The translations under genes and the position numbers were made by a program. The notes beneath the pieces were generated by a model. That model was not told the DNA's origin and did no database searches. It saw nothing but the letters and a program-made list of their open reading frames with translations. From Mesopusillimonas faecipullorum (GTDB taxonomy: Bacteria > Pseudomonadota > Gammaproteobacteria > Burkholderiales > Burkholderiaceae_B): a stretch of 64,000 nt of DNA. Below, piece by piece: positions 9,091 through 18,483 of the stretch. Position 1 is the first letter of the stretch. Each line of letters begins with the position of its first letter. The stretch lies in assembly GCF_020539505.1 (NCBI RefSeq), contig NZ_JACDXW010000002.1:596670-660669 (forward strand). Direction: 5' to 3'.

Positions 9091-9092
9091 TT
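9079..9092. promoter_or_regulatory. Palindrome at the hmuS start, possible iron-regulator site
   Basis: AAATGA-TG-TCATTT is a perfect palindrome that covers the hmuS start codon, and another TCATT follows at once. It shares the ATGA/TCAT character of Fur sites. Because it overlaps coding sequence, chance is a serious alternative. Confidence 0.25.
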
Positions 9093-9159
9093 TTCATTCG
9101 CATATAGAAAAGACATCGCTATTATGCGGAAAATGACGGCTCAGGTGGGTTAATTTTGA

Positions 9160-10683
9160 TTAATGATGATCGCCAGGCCATGCTTGCCGATATTGCATGG
9201 CCTCTGCCACGTCTGAACGGATAATGTCATCGCGGCCTGACAAATCCGCCACGGTACGCGCCACACGCAATACCCTGTGCACTACCCTGGCTGACCAATG
9301 CCAGCGCTGCATTGCCGCCTGAAGCAACTCTTGTGCTTGCGTATTCAAGTGGCAGTGCTGCCGTATCGTGCCGGCATCCAGACGTGCATTCATGGTTTGT
9401 TGGCGCGCAGATTGCCGCTCACGACAAAGCAGTACCCGCTGACGCACGATTTGCGAGCCTTCGCCGGGCGCCTCTTCCATCCACTCCGCTTTCAGCGCAG
9501 GCAAGGTAATATGCAAATCCATACGGTCTAACAAGGGCCCCGAGATTCTGCCGCGATAAGCCTGAATACGGTCGGGTGCACAGCGGCAGGGTTGCTGCCC
9601 ATGTCCTAGCCAACCGCAGGGGCAAGGGTTCATGGCCGCCACCAGTTGAAACGCCGCAGGAAAGCGATGCGTATGTTGGGCTCTCGCAATCGTGACCTCG
9701 CGGGTCTCCAAGGGCTCACGCAAGGCTTCAAGCACACGTGGCTGAAACTGGGGCAATTCATCCAAGAATAAGACACCGTGATGCGCCAAACTGATCTCAC
9801 CTGGCCGCGGATAACTCCCTCCTCCGACCAGCGCTGGCAAAGAGCTTGAATGATGGGGGGCACGAAAAGGCGCTTGCGTGCTTAAACCGCTTGCCTCACC
9901 GCTTTTCAAGGCAGCGATGGCGGCATGCTCTAACGCCTCGCCGGCACTCAAGGGCGGCAACAAACCAGGTAAACGTTGGGCCAACATGCTTTTGCCCACC
10001 CCTGGAGGCCCACACATGAGCAAGCTGTGTCCACCTGCCGCAGCAATCTCCAGAACACGGCGCGCCATTTGCTGCCCTCGTACTTCAGATAAGCAAGGCA
10101 CTTGCACGACCCGCTCGGCCATGGGCAAGGGTTCAGCTTGTGATAATGAATGCTGACCTGCCAGATGGGCGACCGCCTGAGCCAAGCTCGCAACAGCTCG
10201 TACGTCCAGGCCTGGCACCCAGGCGGCCTGCGCGGCTTCGTGCTCAGGCAAGACTAGCATGACCCCTGCTTGGGTTCGCGCCACCGACAGTGCAATAGCC
10301 AAAGGAGCAGCCACCGACGCGATAGCCCCGGTCAGGGATAGCTCACCCACAAAAACAAGTTGGTCTACCCTGGGCGGCTTACCCTGCGCGTCCTGAACCT
10401 GACCAGATGCAAGCAGCACGCCCAAGGCTATCGCCAAATCAAAGCGTCCCGACTCTTTGGGCAAATCCGCTGGCGCAAGATTCACCGTCACCCGCCCGGC
10501 GGGAAATTCGAAACCACTGCTCACGATGGCGGCACGCACACGTTCCCGGCTTTCGCGCACCCCCGCATCAGGCAGGCCAACGATGTGAAATGCGGGCAAG
10601 CCCGCCCCTACATGAACCTCGACGCGCACAGGCGTGCCGCTGACACCTTGCAGGGCCTGGCTATTGACAATGGCAAGCGACAT
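9160..10683 (-). CDS. comM: YifB/ComM family Mg-chelatase-like AAA+ ATPase
   Basis: The start chosen is the ATG at 10683 (MSLAIVNSQALQGV matches the family's usual N-terminus). A longer frame begins at 10713. The product has about 507 residues: an N-terminal Lon-protease-like fold (VEVHVGAGLPAFHIVGLPDAGVRES), then an AAA+ domain with Walker A GPPGVGKS, Walker B GVLFLDELPQF and an arginine/cysteine-rich NPCPCGWLGH segment, then the C-terminal lid. ComM is a helicase that promotes branch migration during natural transformation. It stands alone here. Confidence 0.92.
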   Translation of the reverse strand: MSLAIVNSQALQGVSGTPVRVEVHVGAGLPAFHIVGLPDAGVRESRERVRAAIVSSGFEFPAGRVTVNLAPADLPKESGRFDLAIALGVLLASGQVQDAQGKPPRVDQLVFVGELSLTGAIASVAAPLAIALSVARTQAGVMLVLPEHEAAQAAWVPGLDVRAVASLAQAVAHLAGQHSLSQAEPLPMAERVVQVPCLSEVRGQQMARRVLEIAAAGGHSLLMCGPPGVGKSMLAQRLPGLLPPLSAGEALEHAAIAALKSGEASGLSTQAPFRAPHHSSSLPALVGGGSYPRPGEISLAHHGVLFLDELPQFQPRVLEALREPLETREVTIARAQHTHRFPAAFQLVAAMNPCPCGWLGHGQQPCRCAPDRIQAYRGRISGPLLDRMDLHITLPALKAEWMEEAPGEGSQIVRQRVLLCRERQSARQQTMNARLDAGTIRQHCHLNTQAQELLQAAMQRWHWSARVVHRVLRVARTVADLSGRDDIIRSDVAEAMQYRQAWPGDHH

Positions 10684-10882
10684 GGATGCAATCGGGAGGG
10701 TATTACCCACCATGAGACATTGAAGGAATGCCTCAGTATGACGATAGCCTCACATTTAGGCAGTGTAGAAGCGCAAAATTGACAGGCTCGGCTTATACCT
10801 AGCCTAGGCCAAGCGCGCCTCTACAAAGACTGGCGAAAAGTCGCTCGACAGCGCAAAGCCTCATGCGACACGAGATAAGTCG

Positions 10883-11362
10883 CTAAGAAAGCGCACCCTG
10901 CTGTAGTTCCTGACGTATCTCGTTCATGATTCGGCAGAACACCGGCGTGGGTAACGAGGTATTTGGAGAATCGGGGAATCCAGTCTCGTGGACCAACAGC
11001 AAGCCTTGGGTAGAAAGTAAAGCCTGACGTAAGCCCTCGGACTGCAAAATACGGGTGCGGATGGCCGCCTCTATTAGCTGATGATGCTGAGCCGAACCAT
11101 AGGCTAGGCAATCCCCATTCCAATACACACCCTTTAAATCGGCCTCACCGCCCAAATTCTTGGCGTCCCAACCGCTTAATATGAATGCGCGTTCTCGGCG
11201 TGCGTCGGATTCGGGGAACTTGATACCCTGAATAAAACCTTCGATGGACGCAAACAAACGTCCATCAAAGGTAAATGGCGACAGCACGAAGTTGGACAAC
11301 GCCACTCCGCGCCAGTCGTCGGAAACAGCTGAAATATTCAGCTTATTTGGATTGGGCTGCAT
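10883..11362 (-). CDS. NADAR-like protein, function unknown
   Basis: The ATG at 11362 overlaps the ppa stop by 20 bases, giving 159 residues. The segment [20 protein letters not shown], then GFIQGIKF, resembles the N-terminal signature of NADAR/YbiA proteins (LSNF...PF...DG...SVEH.YQ..KF). A C-terminal [18 protein letters not shown] matches the LRELLLATG-type end of that fold. The usual His and Gln of the motif are partly changed (here E-G-F-I-Q). NADAR proteins hydrolyse or recognise N-linked ADP-ribose-type adducts. Assignment rests on these short patterns. Confidence 0.55.
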   Translation of the reverse strand: MQPNPNKLNISAVSDDWRGVALSNFVLSPFTFDGRLFASIEGFIQGIKFPESDARRERAFILSGWDAKNLGGEADLKGVYWNGDCLAYGSAQHHQLIEAAIRTRILQSEGLRQALLSTQGLLLVHETGFPDSPNTSLPTPVFCRIMNEIRQELQQGALS

Positions 11363-11879
11363 AACGCGCTGCGCTGGCAGTGATTTCTGCCTTGGCGGCT
11401 TCAGCACCTTCCCAACCTTTAACCTTGACCCACTTGCCTTTCTCGAGATCTTTATAGTGCTCGAAGAAATGCTGGATGCGGTTCAACTCTTCGACAGGGA
11501 AATCTTCGGGTTTGTTGATGTCGCGATACAGGGGGTAGAGCTTGGTAACAGGCACGGCCAACAACTTGGCATCACCGCCTGCCTCATCGTCCATTTGCAG
11601 CACGCCAACAGCGCGGCAACGAACCACAGCACCGACCTGAATGGGAAAAGGCGCCACGACCAACACATCGACGGGGTCGCCGTCGTCGGCAATGGTTTCG
11701 GGAATATAGCCGTAGTTGGCTGGATAGTGCATGGCTGCCAGCATGAAACGGTCAACGAATACGGCGCCGCTTTCTTTATCAACTTCGTACTTGACCGGGT
11801 CGGAATTCATGGGAATTTCGACGATAACGTTGAAGTCCTCGGGCAGATTTGCACCGGCAGGCACACGATCTAAACTCAT
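11343..11879 (-). CDS. ppa: Inorganic pyrophosphatase (family I)
   Basis: The product has 178 residues and the family I signature [10 protein letters not shown], preceded by [12 protein letters not shown]. It hydrolyses pyrophosphate to two phosphates in the cytoplasm and so drives biosynthetic reactions. The start MSLDRVPAG is well placed. The gene is followed with overlap by the NADAR-like frame. Confidence 0.96.
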   Translation of the reverse strand: MSLDRVPAGANLPEDFNVIVEIPMNSDPVKYEVDKESGAVFVDRFMLAAMHYPANYGYIPETIADDGDPVDVLVVAPFPIQVGAVVRCRAVGVLQMDDEAGGDAKLLAVPVTKLYPLYRDINKPEDFPVEELNRIQHFFEHYKDLEKGKWVKVKGWEGAEAAKAEITASAARYAAQSK

Positions 11880-11912
11880 GCTTGATTAACCTTGGAAAGA
11901 TGGAAGAAAAAC

Positions 11913-13448
11913 TCAGGCGGTACGCGAGATATCGTCTTGTGAGGTTCCCGCAGCAGATGTGGCTGAATCGGAACGGTCGGACGTCTGGGACAAATCGATA
12001 CCGGGAATCGGCGCGCTGTCGAAATATAGATCATCGTCAGACGTATCGACAAGAGGTGAGCCGCTGGTCGGCTTCCGAGGTACATCCTCCTCGTAGGAAG
12101 ACTCCTCGGGCAGGTATCCCACCGCACTGGCGGCTTCTGGCGCCGACCACGATTGAGCCGGGGCTGACATGCGTGGGGCATCGTCTGGTAAGGCATCGGG
12201 AGCCCCGGGGTCAGAGCGCATATCGGCGGCGGGCAAAACGGAATCCCAATGCAAGACAGGCAGCGTGCCGGCAGCCAGGGCTGCCAGACGCCAGTGCGAC
12301 ATAGCCTCGTGAGAGCGTCCTAGACGATCATAAAGGGTTCCCAGCAAGGCGTGAATGCGCACATCATTGCGCAAGGCCATACTGCGTTGCAGATAGCGTT
12401 CTCCGGCCCCCCACAACTGCCCTTTCAGGCAAAGATTACCCAAGGCCGTGAGCAAATCGGCATTATTGGGAGATTGCTTGAGCCAGGTTTCGGCCTTGGC
12501 GACACGACGAGCAACGTCGTCAGGCGGGCACTGGCTGTAAGCACTGAGTAGTTGTGGGTCCAGCTCTTGATTCAGTGCGGCTTCTAGTATTTTTGCAGCG
12601 TCTCGGGGCTGAGCCAAACGCTCGTGAAACGCAGCGGCGCCGAGCGCGATGGAAGGCCACAGACGCTCTTCTTTCTTGAGGTCGCCCCAAGTAGATTTAA
12701 ACCCGGCTTCGTCCACCTGGGCCAGCCTTTCTGTCACAGCACGCTCGATATAGGGCCGAGCCTCTTGGGCAGAGAGCACACCCTTACGTTGCAATAGCCG
12801 CACGCACTCGTAAACCTGAGCTTGGTTACCCAGTTGCCAATGCGCTTGCAACAACAAGCGCAAAGCATTGAATGCCTTGGGGTTGGCGTCGTAAACAGGC
12901 TGCAACAAGGCCAAAGCTTCGTCGGCACGCTGCTGATCAAGCAACAGCTCGGCACGCACCACTGCAACGGCCTCTTGCAGTTTGGGCTGAGGAGCCGCAG
13001 CCACCCGTGCTTGCTCCAGTGTTTCGTCGCGTTGAGCATGGCGGCCATTATCGTGCTGGGACCTGGCCAACGCCAACGCCGCCAACACTTTGGTGTCGGA
13101 AGATCGGGTACGAGCCAGCAAACGCGCAAGCTTCTGTTCTGCTTCTTGATCGCGCCCCTCCAAAACACCTATCCAACCTTGCTCTAGCGAGCTGCGATCT
13201 TTGCGCTGCGCCCTTTGGCCGCGCCAAGAGCGAAAGCGAGTGGGGCTGCTGGAGAGCCAGCTTATCCATTGCAACAGCACATGCAAGACAATGAACAGCG
13301 CAATAAGCAATAAAACCGCTAGGGTCAGCGATAGCTCGATGCGCCATGGCTGAGCAATGATGAGGACATTGCCGCTGTGCTCTCTGAGCACAACCGCCAG
13401 CAGCACCGCCAAAATCAGTAAAAAGATGATACGAATCCAGGAGCTCAT
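11913..13448 (-). CDS. hemY: HemY-like inner-membrane TPR protein
   Basis: The product has 511 residues. Two N-terminal membrane segments (about 5-22 and 40-62) are followed by a long helical repeat region of TPR type and a low-complexity acidic tail. This is the betaproteobacterial/enterobacterial HemY of the hemCDXY operon, not protoporphyrinogen oxidase. Its start overlaps the hemX stop as ATGA. Its role in late heme synthesis is still loosely defined. Confidence 0.88.
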   Translation of the reverse strand: MSSWIRIIFLLILAVLLAVVLREHSGNVLIIAQPWRIELSLTLAVLLLIALFIVLHVLLQWISWLSSSPTRFRSWRGQRAQRKDRSSLEQGWIGVLEGRDQEAEQKLARLLARTRSSDTKVLAALALARSQHDNGRHAQRDETLEQARVAAAPQPKLQEAVAVVRAELLLDQQRADEALALLQPVYDANPKAFNALRLLLQAHWQLGNQAQVYECVRLLQRKGVLSAQEARPYIERAVTERLAQVDEAGFKSTWGDLKKEERLWPSIALGAAAFHERLAQPRDAAKILEAALNQELDPQLLSAYSQCPPDDVARRVAKAETWLKQSPNNADLLTALGNLCLKGQLWGAGERYLQRSMALRNDVRIHALLGTLYDRLGRSHEAMSHWRLAALAAGTLPVLHWDSVLPAADMRSDPGAPDALPDDAPRMSAPAQSWSAPEAASAVGYLPEESSYEEDVPRKPTSGSPLVDTSDDDLYFDSAPIPGIDLSQTSDRSDSATSAAGTSQDDISRTA

Positions 13449-14788
13449 GAAGCCACCTGCTGTGCGTTCGTCGACTCGGATGCAGCTGGAGCCTGATCTG
13501 CTGTCGAAGGCTCTACCGGTGCCGTGCTTGGCTCGGTTTCAGAGGGTACAGGCGATGCCGGTGCTTGGGGCTGTGCGGGAGAGCCGCCATTCGAGGAGTC
13601 TGGCTGGGCTTCGCTGGCCCGGGCAAGCCGCAAGGCTTGCACCGCTTGGCGGCTGTTCAGGCTTTCGGGCAGTGCAACGGCAACATCAGCATCGGTCAAC
13701 TGCGTGGCCAATGCCAAAGCGCGTTTGCCGTCTACAGTCTGCAAATCGAAGCGAGCCTCAACCAGACCTTGAACTGCCTGAAGTTCGGAATGCCAGATAT
13801 CGTTCTGCCGCATCATCAAGGCCAATCTAGCGGTCATCAGGCGCAGACGCAGGTTGTCGCGAAGTTGGCCGGCTTGCTCGGCTGAAATCAACAAAGCGTT
13901 GCTGTCATCGATGCGCCGCACACTGACAAGCTGGCGCAAATCGTGGCTGACCAGCTGCCAGCCTTGCCCCAGCGCATTTTGAGTAGAAACCCAGGTTTTC
14001 TCCCACCAGCCGGCATCGGGCGCCGCCTGAGCCGGTACGAAATTTTGGCGTTGAGCCTGTTCAGTTGGTGTCTGGACAACACCCAGATCTCGTACCAGCA
14101 AAGGCGCAGAGGCCACCAGTTGACTCAGTTCGCTTAAACGGCTTTGCAACCTGGTCGTATCTGTAGTGGGCACCGCACGCAGACGTTCGAGGTCACCGTT
14201 GACTGCCTGCTGCAATGGCGCCAGCGCTGGCAAAGCGGCACGTGCCAGCCGGGCCTGGGCGGTTTCGAGGCCAATAATGGCATTGGCGACGTTGCCCCCT
14301 AAAGTCAGTTGCTGTTGAGCAATTTCAAGTAATTGATCGATATCGTTAAGCAAAGCCAATTCGCCGCCATTGGCAGTCAACATCTGCAAAGCTTGCTCAA
14401 GCCCGTCAAGCTGTTCGCGTGAGGCTTCGAGCTGGGATTCCATATGCTGCAAGCGCGCCTGATCCATGTCAGACTGAGCTCGCAGCGCCTGCACTTGGCT
14501 GGCGGCCTTGCGAACTTCGAGGACGCTGGATGTAAGTTCTGCATTCATCTGCTCTTGCTGAGCCTGTTGATGCTGGTACAAGTACCAAGCAGCGGCCCCC
14601 AAAGCCACCGCCAGAATCAGCACCAAAACAAACGCAATACCCAGCAAGCTGGAACCACGCCCAGGCCCCCTGCCGGAGCTTGCAGCTTTTTTTTCTGCCT
14701 GGCCATTGGCCTTGGCGCCGGATGCGGCGGACGAAGAGGTCTCGAGTGTGGAATCAGTCATGACGGAATTGTAATCGTTCGCGCCCAT
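13445..14788 (-). CDS. hemX: HemX family protein
   Basis: The product has 447 residues: a Ser/Ala-rich cytoplasmic start, one membrane helix (about 47-70), a long coiled-coil periplasmic segment and a Pro/Ala/Ser-rich tail. It lacks the methyltransferase fold, although the family is often named uroporphyrinogen-III C-methyltransferase. The ATG at 14788 begins directly after the hemD stop; another ATG nine codons later is equally possible. Middle gene of hemC-D-X-Y. Confidence 0.85.
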   Translation of the reverse strand: MGANDYNSVMTDSTLETSSSAASGAKANGQAEKKAASSGRGPGRGSSLLGIAFVLVLILAVALGAAAWYLYQHQQAQQEQMNAELTSSVLEVRKAASQVQALRAQSDMDQARLQHMESQLEASREQLDGLEQALQMLTANGGELALLNDIDQLLEIAQQQLTLGGNVANAIIGLETAQARLARAALPALAPLQQAVNGDLERLRAVPTTDTTRLQSRLSELSQLVASAPLLVRDLGVVQTPTEQAQRQNFVPAQAAPDAGWWEKTWVSTQNALGQGWQLVSHDLRQLVSVRRIDDSNALLISAEQAGQLRDNLRLRLMTARLALMMRQNDIWHSELQAVQGLVEARFDLQTVDGKRALALATQLTDADVAVALPESLNSRQAVQALRLARASEAQPDSSNGGSPAQPQAPASPVPSETEPSTAPVEPSTADQAPAASESTNAQQVAS

Positions 14789-15595
14789 TCAGTGCTTCAG
14801 CGACTGTAGCACAGCGGCCAGAATAGCCGCGTCGTCGGGCATACAGAGTTCAACGTTGAGTTCACCGCAGCCGGCACGCTGCGCCTGCCATTGTAAACGG
14901 CTTGCTACTCTTTCGTGGATGGCGACAAACCCGGCCCGGGCGTAAAGTTTAGTCAAGCCATGCGTTTGCAGGTTAGAGGCAAAAGCATCCACCCCCTGCG
15001 AGCTGGTAAGAAGCGCGGAAATTGCATGCCCCCGCTCAAGCGCCTCAGCCAGCGGCGCCAACTGAGGGGCAGTCCAATGCGCGCTCACCCTTTCATAGAC
15101 AGCGTAACGGTCAACCTGGCTCCCCTCAGCCTCCAGGCGTTGGCGCAACCAGTTGCGCCCTTCCTGTGCACCCACGATAAGCACCCGCGGCGAAATGCCC
15201 GCATGTTCCTGCAATACCTGCCACAAGGATTCCGAATCCTGCGGAACATCAGGCTCGGGGTGCAGAATCTGCGCCTTTGGAATCCAACCGGCCTCGAACA
15301 GCGGCAAAGCACTGGCAGCCCCCACGGTCGCCGCACGCGTCTGCGGCGGCCACTGACGCTCTGCCTCCGCCTGCTGCCAAGCCTGCAAATAGCATTTGAC
15401 GGCAAAGCCACTGACAAAGATAACCAGATCATAGGCGTCAGGCGCGACCCAGGGCTGCATGGCCTGCGGCCTTAAGCTCACGGTCAATGCAGGCAGGCTC
15501 AGCGTCGCCACGCTCTGCTCTTGCAGGGCAGATGCCAGCGCCTCATTGCGGCCAGCAGGACGGGTCAGGACGGCCAGGGCTGATCGCACCGGCAT
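14789..15595 (-). CDS. hemD: Uroporphyrinogen-III synthase
   Basis: The product has 268 residues and the bilobed HemD pattern: VLTRPAGRNEALA at the start, a central LIVGAQEGRNWLRQRLEAEG and VDRYAVYERV, then LLTSSQGVDAFASNL. It closes and isomerises hydroxymethylbilane to uroporphyrinogen III. It begins eight bases after hemC, and the two are clearly co-transcribed. Confidence 0.93.
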   Translation of the reverse strand: MPVRSALAVLTRPAGRNEALASALQEQSVATLSLPALTVSLRPQAMQPWVAPDAYDLVIFVSGFAVKCYLQAWQQAEAERQWPPQTRAATVGAASALPLFEAGWIPKAQILHPEPDVPQDSESLWQVLQEHAGISPRVLIVGAQEGRNWLRQRLEAEGSQVDRYAVYERVSAHWTAPQLAPLAEALERGHAISALLTSSQGVDAFASNLQTHGLTKLYARAGFVAIHERVASRLQWQAQRAGCGELNVELCMPDDAAILAAVLQSLKH

Positions 15596-15603
15596 AGCGC
15601 CAC

Positions 15604-16551
15604 CTAAACTTGATCTGGGTCAGGCGCCGACAAAGCGTCGACGATGGCTTGGGCGCCTTGCGCCTGCAACTGGCGGGCGACATCTGTGCCTATGCTTTTT
15701 GCGGCATCGATGGGGCCAGACTGCTGAGCACGCAAGATCAGGCGGCCATCGGGACGCCCTACCAAGGCCTGGACGTGCAAGAGGTTGTCATCAGCCTGAG
15801 CATAAGCAGCCAAGGGCACCTGGCAAGATCCGCCCAGCACTCGGGAAACGGCCCGTTCGGCCAGCGCACAAGCCGTGGTACGCGCACAAGCCAATGGCGC
15901 CAACCAAGCTCGCAAATCGGCGCGCTCGTCCATGATTTCTATGCCCAAAGCCCCTTGACCCGCAGACGGCAGACTCTCGTCGGTAGAGAGATAGCTGCGT
16001 ATGCGGTCGGCCAAGCCTAAACGCTCCAGGCCGGCTGCGGCCAATACAATACCTGCATATTGGCCTGCATCGAGTTTGGACAAGCGTGTGTCTAGGTTGC
16101 CACGCAAGGGCTGCACGTGAAGCTGAGGATAAGCAGCACGTATCTGAGACTCACGCCGCAAGCTGGAAGTACCGACCACGGCCCCTTCGGGTAATTCGGC
16201 CAAGCTGCCAAATTGATTGGAAACGAAGGCGTCTCGCGGGTCGGCCCTTTCCATGATGATGGGTAGCGCGAAAGGCGGCCCCAACTCGACGGGCACATCT
16301 TTGAGCGAATGCACAGCCATGTCGGCCCTGCCATCCAGAAGTGCGGCTTCAAGCTCTTTAACGAACAAGCCTTTTCCGCCCACTTTGGACAAGGTGCGAT
16401 CCAGTATTTGATCGCCCTTAGTGGTGAGCTCTAGCAGTTCGACTTGGCAGTCGGGATAAAGCGCCAGCAACTGCGCTTTGACGTGATGGGCTTGCCACAA
16501 AGCCAAACGGCTGGCGCGAGTGGCGATGACCAGTCGGGAAGGTTGAGACAT
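15604..16551 (-). CDS. hemC: Hydroxymethylbilane synthase (porphobilinogen deaminase)
   Basis: The product has 315 residues: [16 protein letters not shown] at the start, [26 protein letters not shown] (includes the catalytic Asp region), and [14 protein letters not shown] with the Cys that carries the dipyrromethane cofactor. It polymerises four porphobilinogens. It is the first gene of the hemCDXY operon on the minus strand. Confidence 0.97.
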   Translation of the reverse strand: MSQPSRLVIATRASRLALWQAHHVKAQLLALYPDCQVELLELTTKGDQILDRTLSKVGGKGLFVKELEAALLDGRADMAVHSLKDVPVELGPPFALPIIMERADPRDAFVSNQFGSLAELPEGAVVGTSSLRRESQIRAAYPQLHVQPLRGNLDTRLSKLDAGQYAGIVLAAAGLERLGLADRIRSYLSTDESLPSAGQGALGIEIMDERADLRAWLAPLACARTTACALAERAVSRVLGGSCQVPLAAYAQADDNLLHVQALVGRPDGRLILRAQQSGPIDAAKSIGTDVARQLQAQGAQAIVDALSAPDPDQV

Positions 16552-16593
16552 GAAAAAATGGGATGAAACGGTGAGCGGCTGACCTTTTAGTGG

Positions 16594-16725
16594 TCAGTTG
16601 ATGAACTGCTGCAAGACGACATACGCCAAAATGCCTATGAGGCCTACTATGGCCAGCCCTTTGAGCAGAGTCATGTTGGATTTTTCGGCGTCTTTGGCGT
16701 CGGAAGCAGGCTTGAACAGGCCCAT
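16594..16725 (-). CDS. Small single-span membrane protein (43 residues), unknown
   Basis: An ATG at 16725 opens a 43-codon frame ending at 16594. The product has a charged N-terminal half (several Asp/Lys/Glu) and one hydrophobic helix at about residues 20-40 (LLKGLAIVGLIGILAYVV), then QQFIN. It sits six bases downstream of the terC-family stop and 43 bases upstream of hemC, which suggests translation with one of them. I do not recognise a family. Confidence 0.55.
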   Translation of the reverse strand: MGLFKPASDAKDAEKSNMTLLKGLAIVGLIGILAYVVLQQFIN

Positions 16726-16730
16726 ATTGA

Positions 16731-17432
16731 TTAGTGTCCTTGTTGTGCCGGCCTGCGAGAGGCCAGCCATTTACCCACGGCCACAACGGCAACAGCGCCG
16801 ATGACCTCTGCCGCATATTTGACCACTTTTGTCGGCTCGCCGAATTGATCCAGGACAAGCGCATCGGTTACCAGCATACCGCCGGCTATCCAGCCCAGCA
16901 AGGCGGCGCCGAACGTAATAACGACCGGAAAACGATCTATAAGTTTAAGCACCAGTGTGCTGCCCCAAATGATAATGGGCACACTTAGCAACAAACCAAA
17001 AATCACATAGCCCAACTGATGATGCTCGGCTGCGTTTTGCGCAGCGCCGGCAATGGCAATGACGTTATCCAGACTCATCACAAAGTCGGCAATCAGAATG
17101 GTTTTGACCGCTGCCCAAACCGAGCTACCAGCGCTGACGTCGTGATGTCCTTCGTCTGGCAATAGCAGCTTGATGCCTATCCATAACAGCAATAGGGCAC
17201 CCACCACCTTGAGCATGGGTATGCCCAGCAATTGCAAGGCAAAGAAAATCAGAACCACGCGCATCAGAATGGCGCCGACCGTGCCCCACAAGATACCTCG
17301 AACACGCTGATGTGGGGTGAGCTTGCGGCAAGCCAAGGCTATGACCACAGCATTGTCTCCCCCCAACAGGATGTCAATCATGACGATCTGGAACAAGGCG
17401 CCCCAGTGCAACGTTGCAAAAAAATCGAGCAT
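16731..17432 (-). CDS. TerC family integral membrane protein
   Basis: The ATG at 17432 follows an AGGA site; the frame is open further upstream but without a good start. The product has 233 residues and about seven hydrophobic segments, with the family's conserved acidic motifs IDILLGGDNAVVIALA near the N-terminus and DFVMSLDNVIAIAGAA in the middle. TerC proteins (YceF/YjbE type) are linked to manganese export, tellurite resistance or metalation of secreted proteins. The substrate cannot be read from sequence. Confidence 0.87.
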   Translation of the reverse strand: MLDFFATLHWGALFQIVMIDILLGGDNAVVIALACRKLTPHQRVRGILWGTVGAILMRVVLIFFALQLLGIPMLKVVGALLLLWIGIKLLLPDEGHHDVSAGSSVWAAVKTILIADFVMSLDNVIAIAGAAQNAAEHHQLGYVIFGLLLSVPIIIWGSTLVLKLIDRFPVVITFGAALLGWIAGGMLVTDALVLDQFGEPTKVVKYAAEVIGAVAVVAVGKWLASRRPAQQGH

Positions 17433-17508
17433 GGTAAAGATTCCTAAGGGGCTTTCGAAGCCGCGGGAGTTTCGTACAACGCACAAAACCGTGGTCTAAA
17501 AAACTCAA

Positions 17509-17544
17509 GCGGGCCGGCATTGCCATGTGGCAGTGCCGGCCCGC
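17509..17544 (-). terminator. Rho-independent terminator after sucD
   Basis: An 11-base GC-rich stem (GCGGGCCGGCA / TGCCGGCCCGC) encloses a second short stem TGCCA/TGGCA. On the minus strand it is followed by TTGAGTTTTTT. It lies 24 bases past the sucD stop. Confidence 0.85.
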
Positions 17545-17567
17545 CCGGGCGGCAAGCGTATTAACGC

Positions 17568-18461
17568 TTACAGAATGGACTTCAGCAAACGGCCCATTTC
17601 GGAAGGATCACGCGTGGTACGAATACCGCACGCTTCCATCACTTCCAGCTTGGCATCAGCTGTGTCGGCACCACCGGAGATCAGCGCACCGGCGTGGCCC
17701 ATGCGTTTTCCGGGAGGGGCCGTCACGCCAGCGATGAAGCCAACGATAGGCTTGCTCATGTTGTCTTTGGCCCACAAAGCAGCATTGACTTCGTCGGGGC
17801 CACCGATCTCGCCGATCATGACAACAGCGTCGGTCTCGGGATCTTCGTTGAACATGCGCAGCACGTCGATGTGCTTCAAACCATTGATGGGGTCGCCACC
17901 AATACCGACTGCCGAGGATTGACCCAAGCCAAGTTCGGTAAGCTGAGCAACCGCTTCGTAAGTGAGGGTACCGGAGCGGCTAACGACACCGATGCGGCCT
18001 TTACGCGAAATGTGACCAGGCATGATGCCGATCTTGATTTCGTCGGGCGTGATCAGACCAGGGCAGTTAGGGCCCAACAGCAAGGTTTCTTTGCCGCCGG
18101 CAGCCACTTTTGCCTTCATCTTGTTGCGCACTTCCAGCATGTCGCGAACGGGAATGCCTTCAGTAATGCAGATGGCCAGATCCAGGTCGGCTTCAACAGC
18201 TTCCCAGATGGCAGCAGCAGCACCTGCGGGCGGCACGTAGATAACCGAAACGGTGGCGCCAGTGGCTTGCTTGGCTTCTTTGACGGTGGCGTAAATGGGC
18301 ACGCCTTCGAAGTTTTCACCGGCCTTCTTGGGGTTCACTCCCGCAACGAAAGCTTCTTTGCCGTTGGCGTACTCGCGGCAGTAATGCGTGTGGAACTGGC
18401 CGGTCTTACCGGTAATACCTTGGGTGATGACCTTGGTATCCTTGTTGATCAGAATCGACAT
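17568..18461 (-). CDS. sucD: Succinyl-CoA ligase alpha subunit
   Basis: The product has 297 residues. A CoA-binding Rossmann domain at the start (VITQGITGKTGQFHT) leads to a ligase domain with GHAGALISGG, whose His is the phosphorylated residue. It forms the TCA-cycle enzyme with SucC, interconverting succinyl-CoA and succinate with nucleotide phosphorylation. It starts 22 bases after sucC. Confidence 0.97.
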   Translation of the reverse strand: MSILINKDTKVITQGITGKTGQFHTHYCREYANGKEAFVAGVNPKKAGENFEGVPIYATVKEAKQATGATVSVIYVPPAGAAAAIWEAVEADLDLAICITEGIPVRDMLEVRNKMKAKVAAGGKETLLLGPNCPGLITPDEIKIGIMPGHISRKGRIGVVSRSGTLTYEAVAQLTELGLGQSSAVGIGGDPINGLKHIDVLRMFNEDPETDAVVMIGEIGGPDEVNAALWAKDNMSKPIVGFIAGVTAPPGKRMGHAGALISGGADTADAKLEVMEACGIRTTRDPSEMGRLLKSIL

Positions 18462-18483
18462 TGTGAGTAGTCCTTCGTAGAGC

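Noticed and set aside
788..16551. Heme uptake and hemCDXY seen as one functional cluster
   Set aside because: They are separated by comM, the NADAR-like gene and ppa. Nearness on the same strand does not show a joint system.
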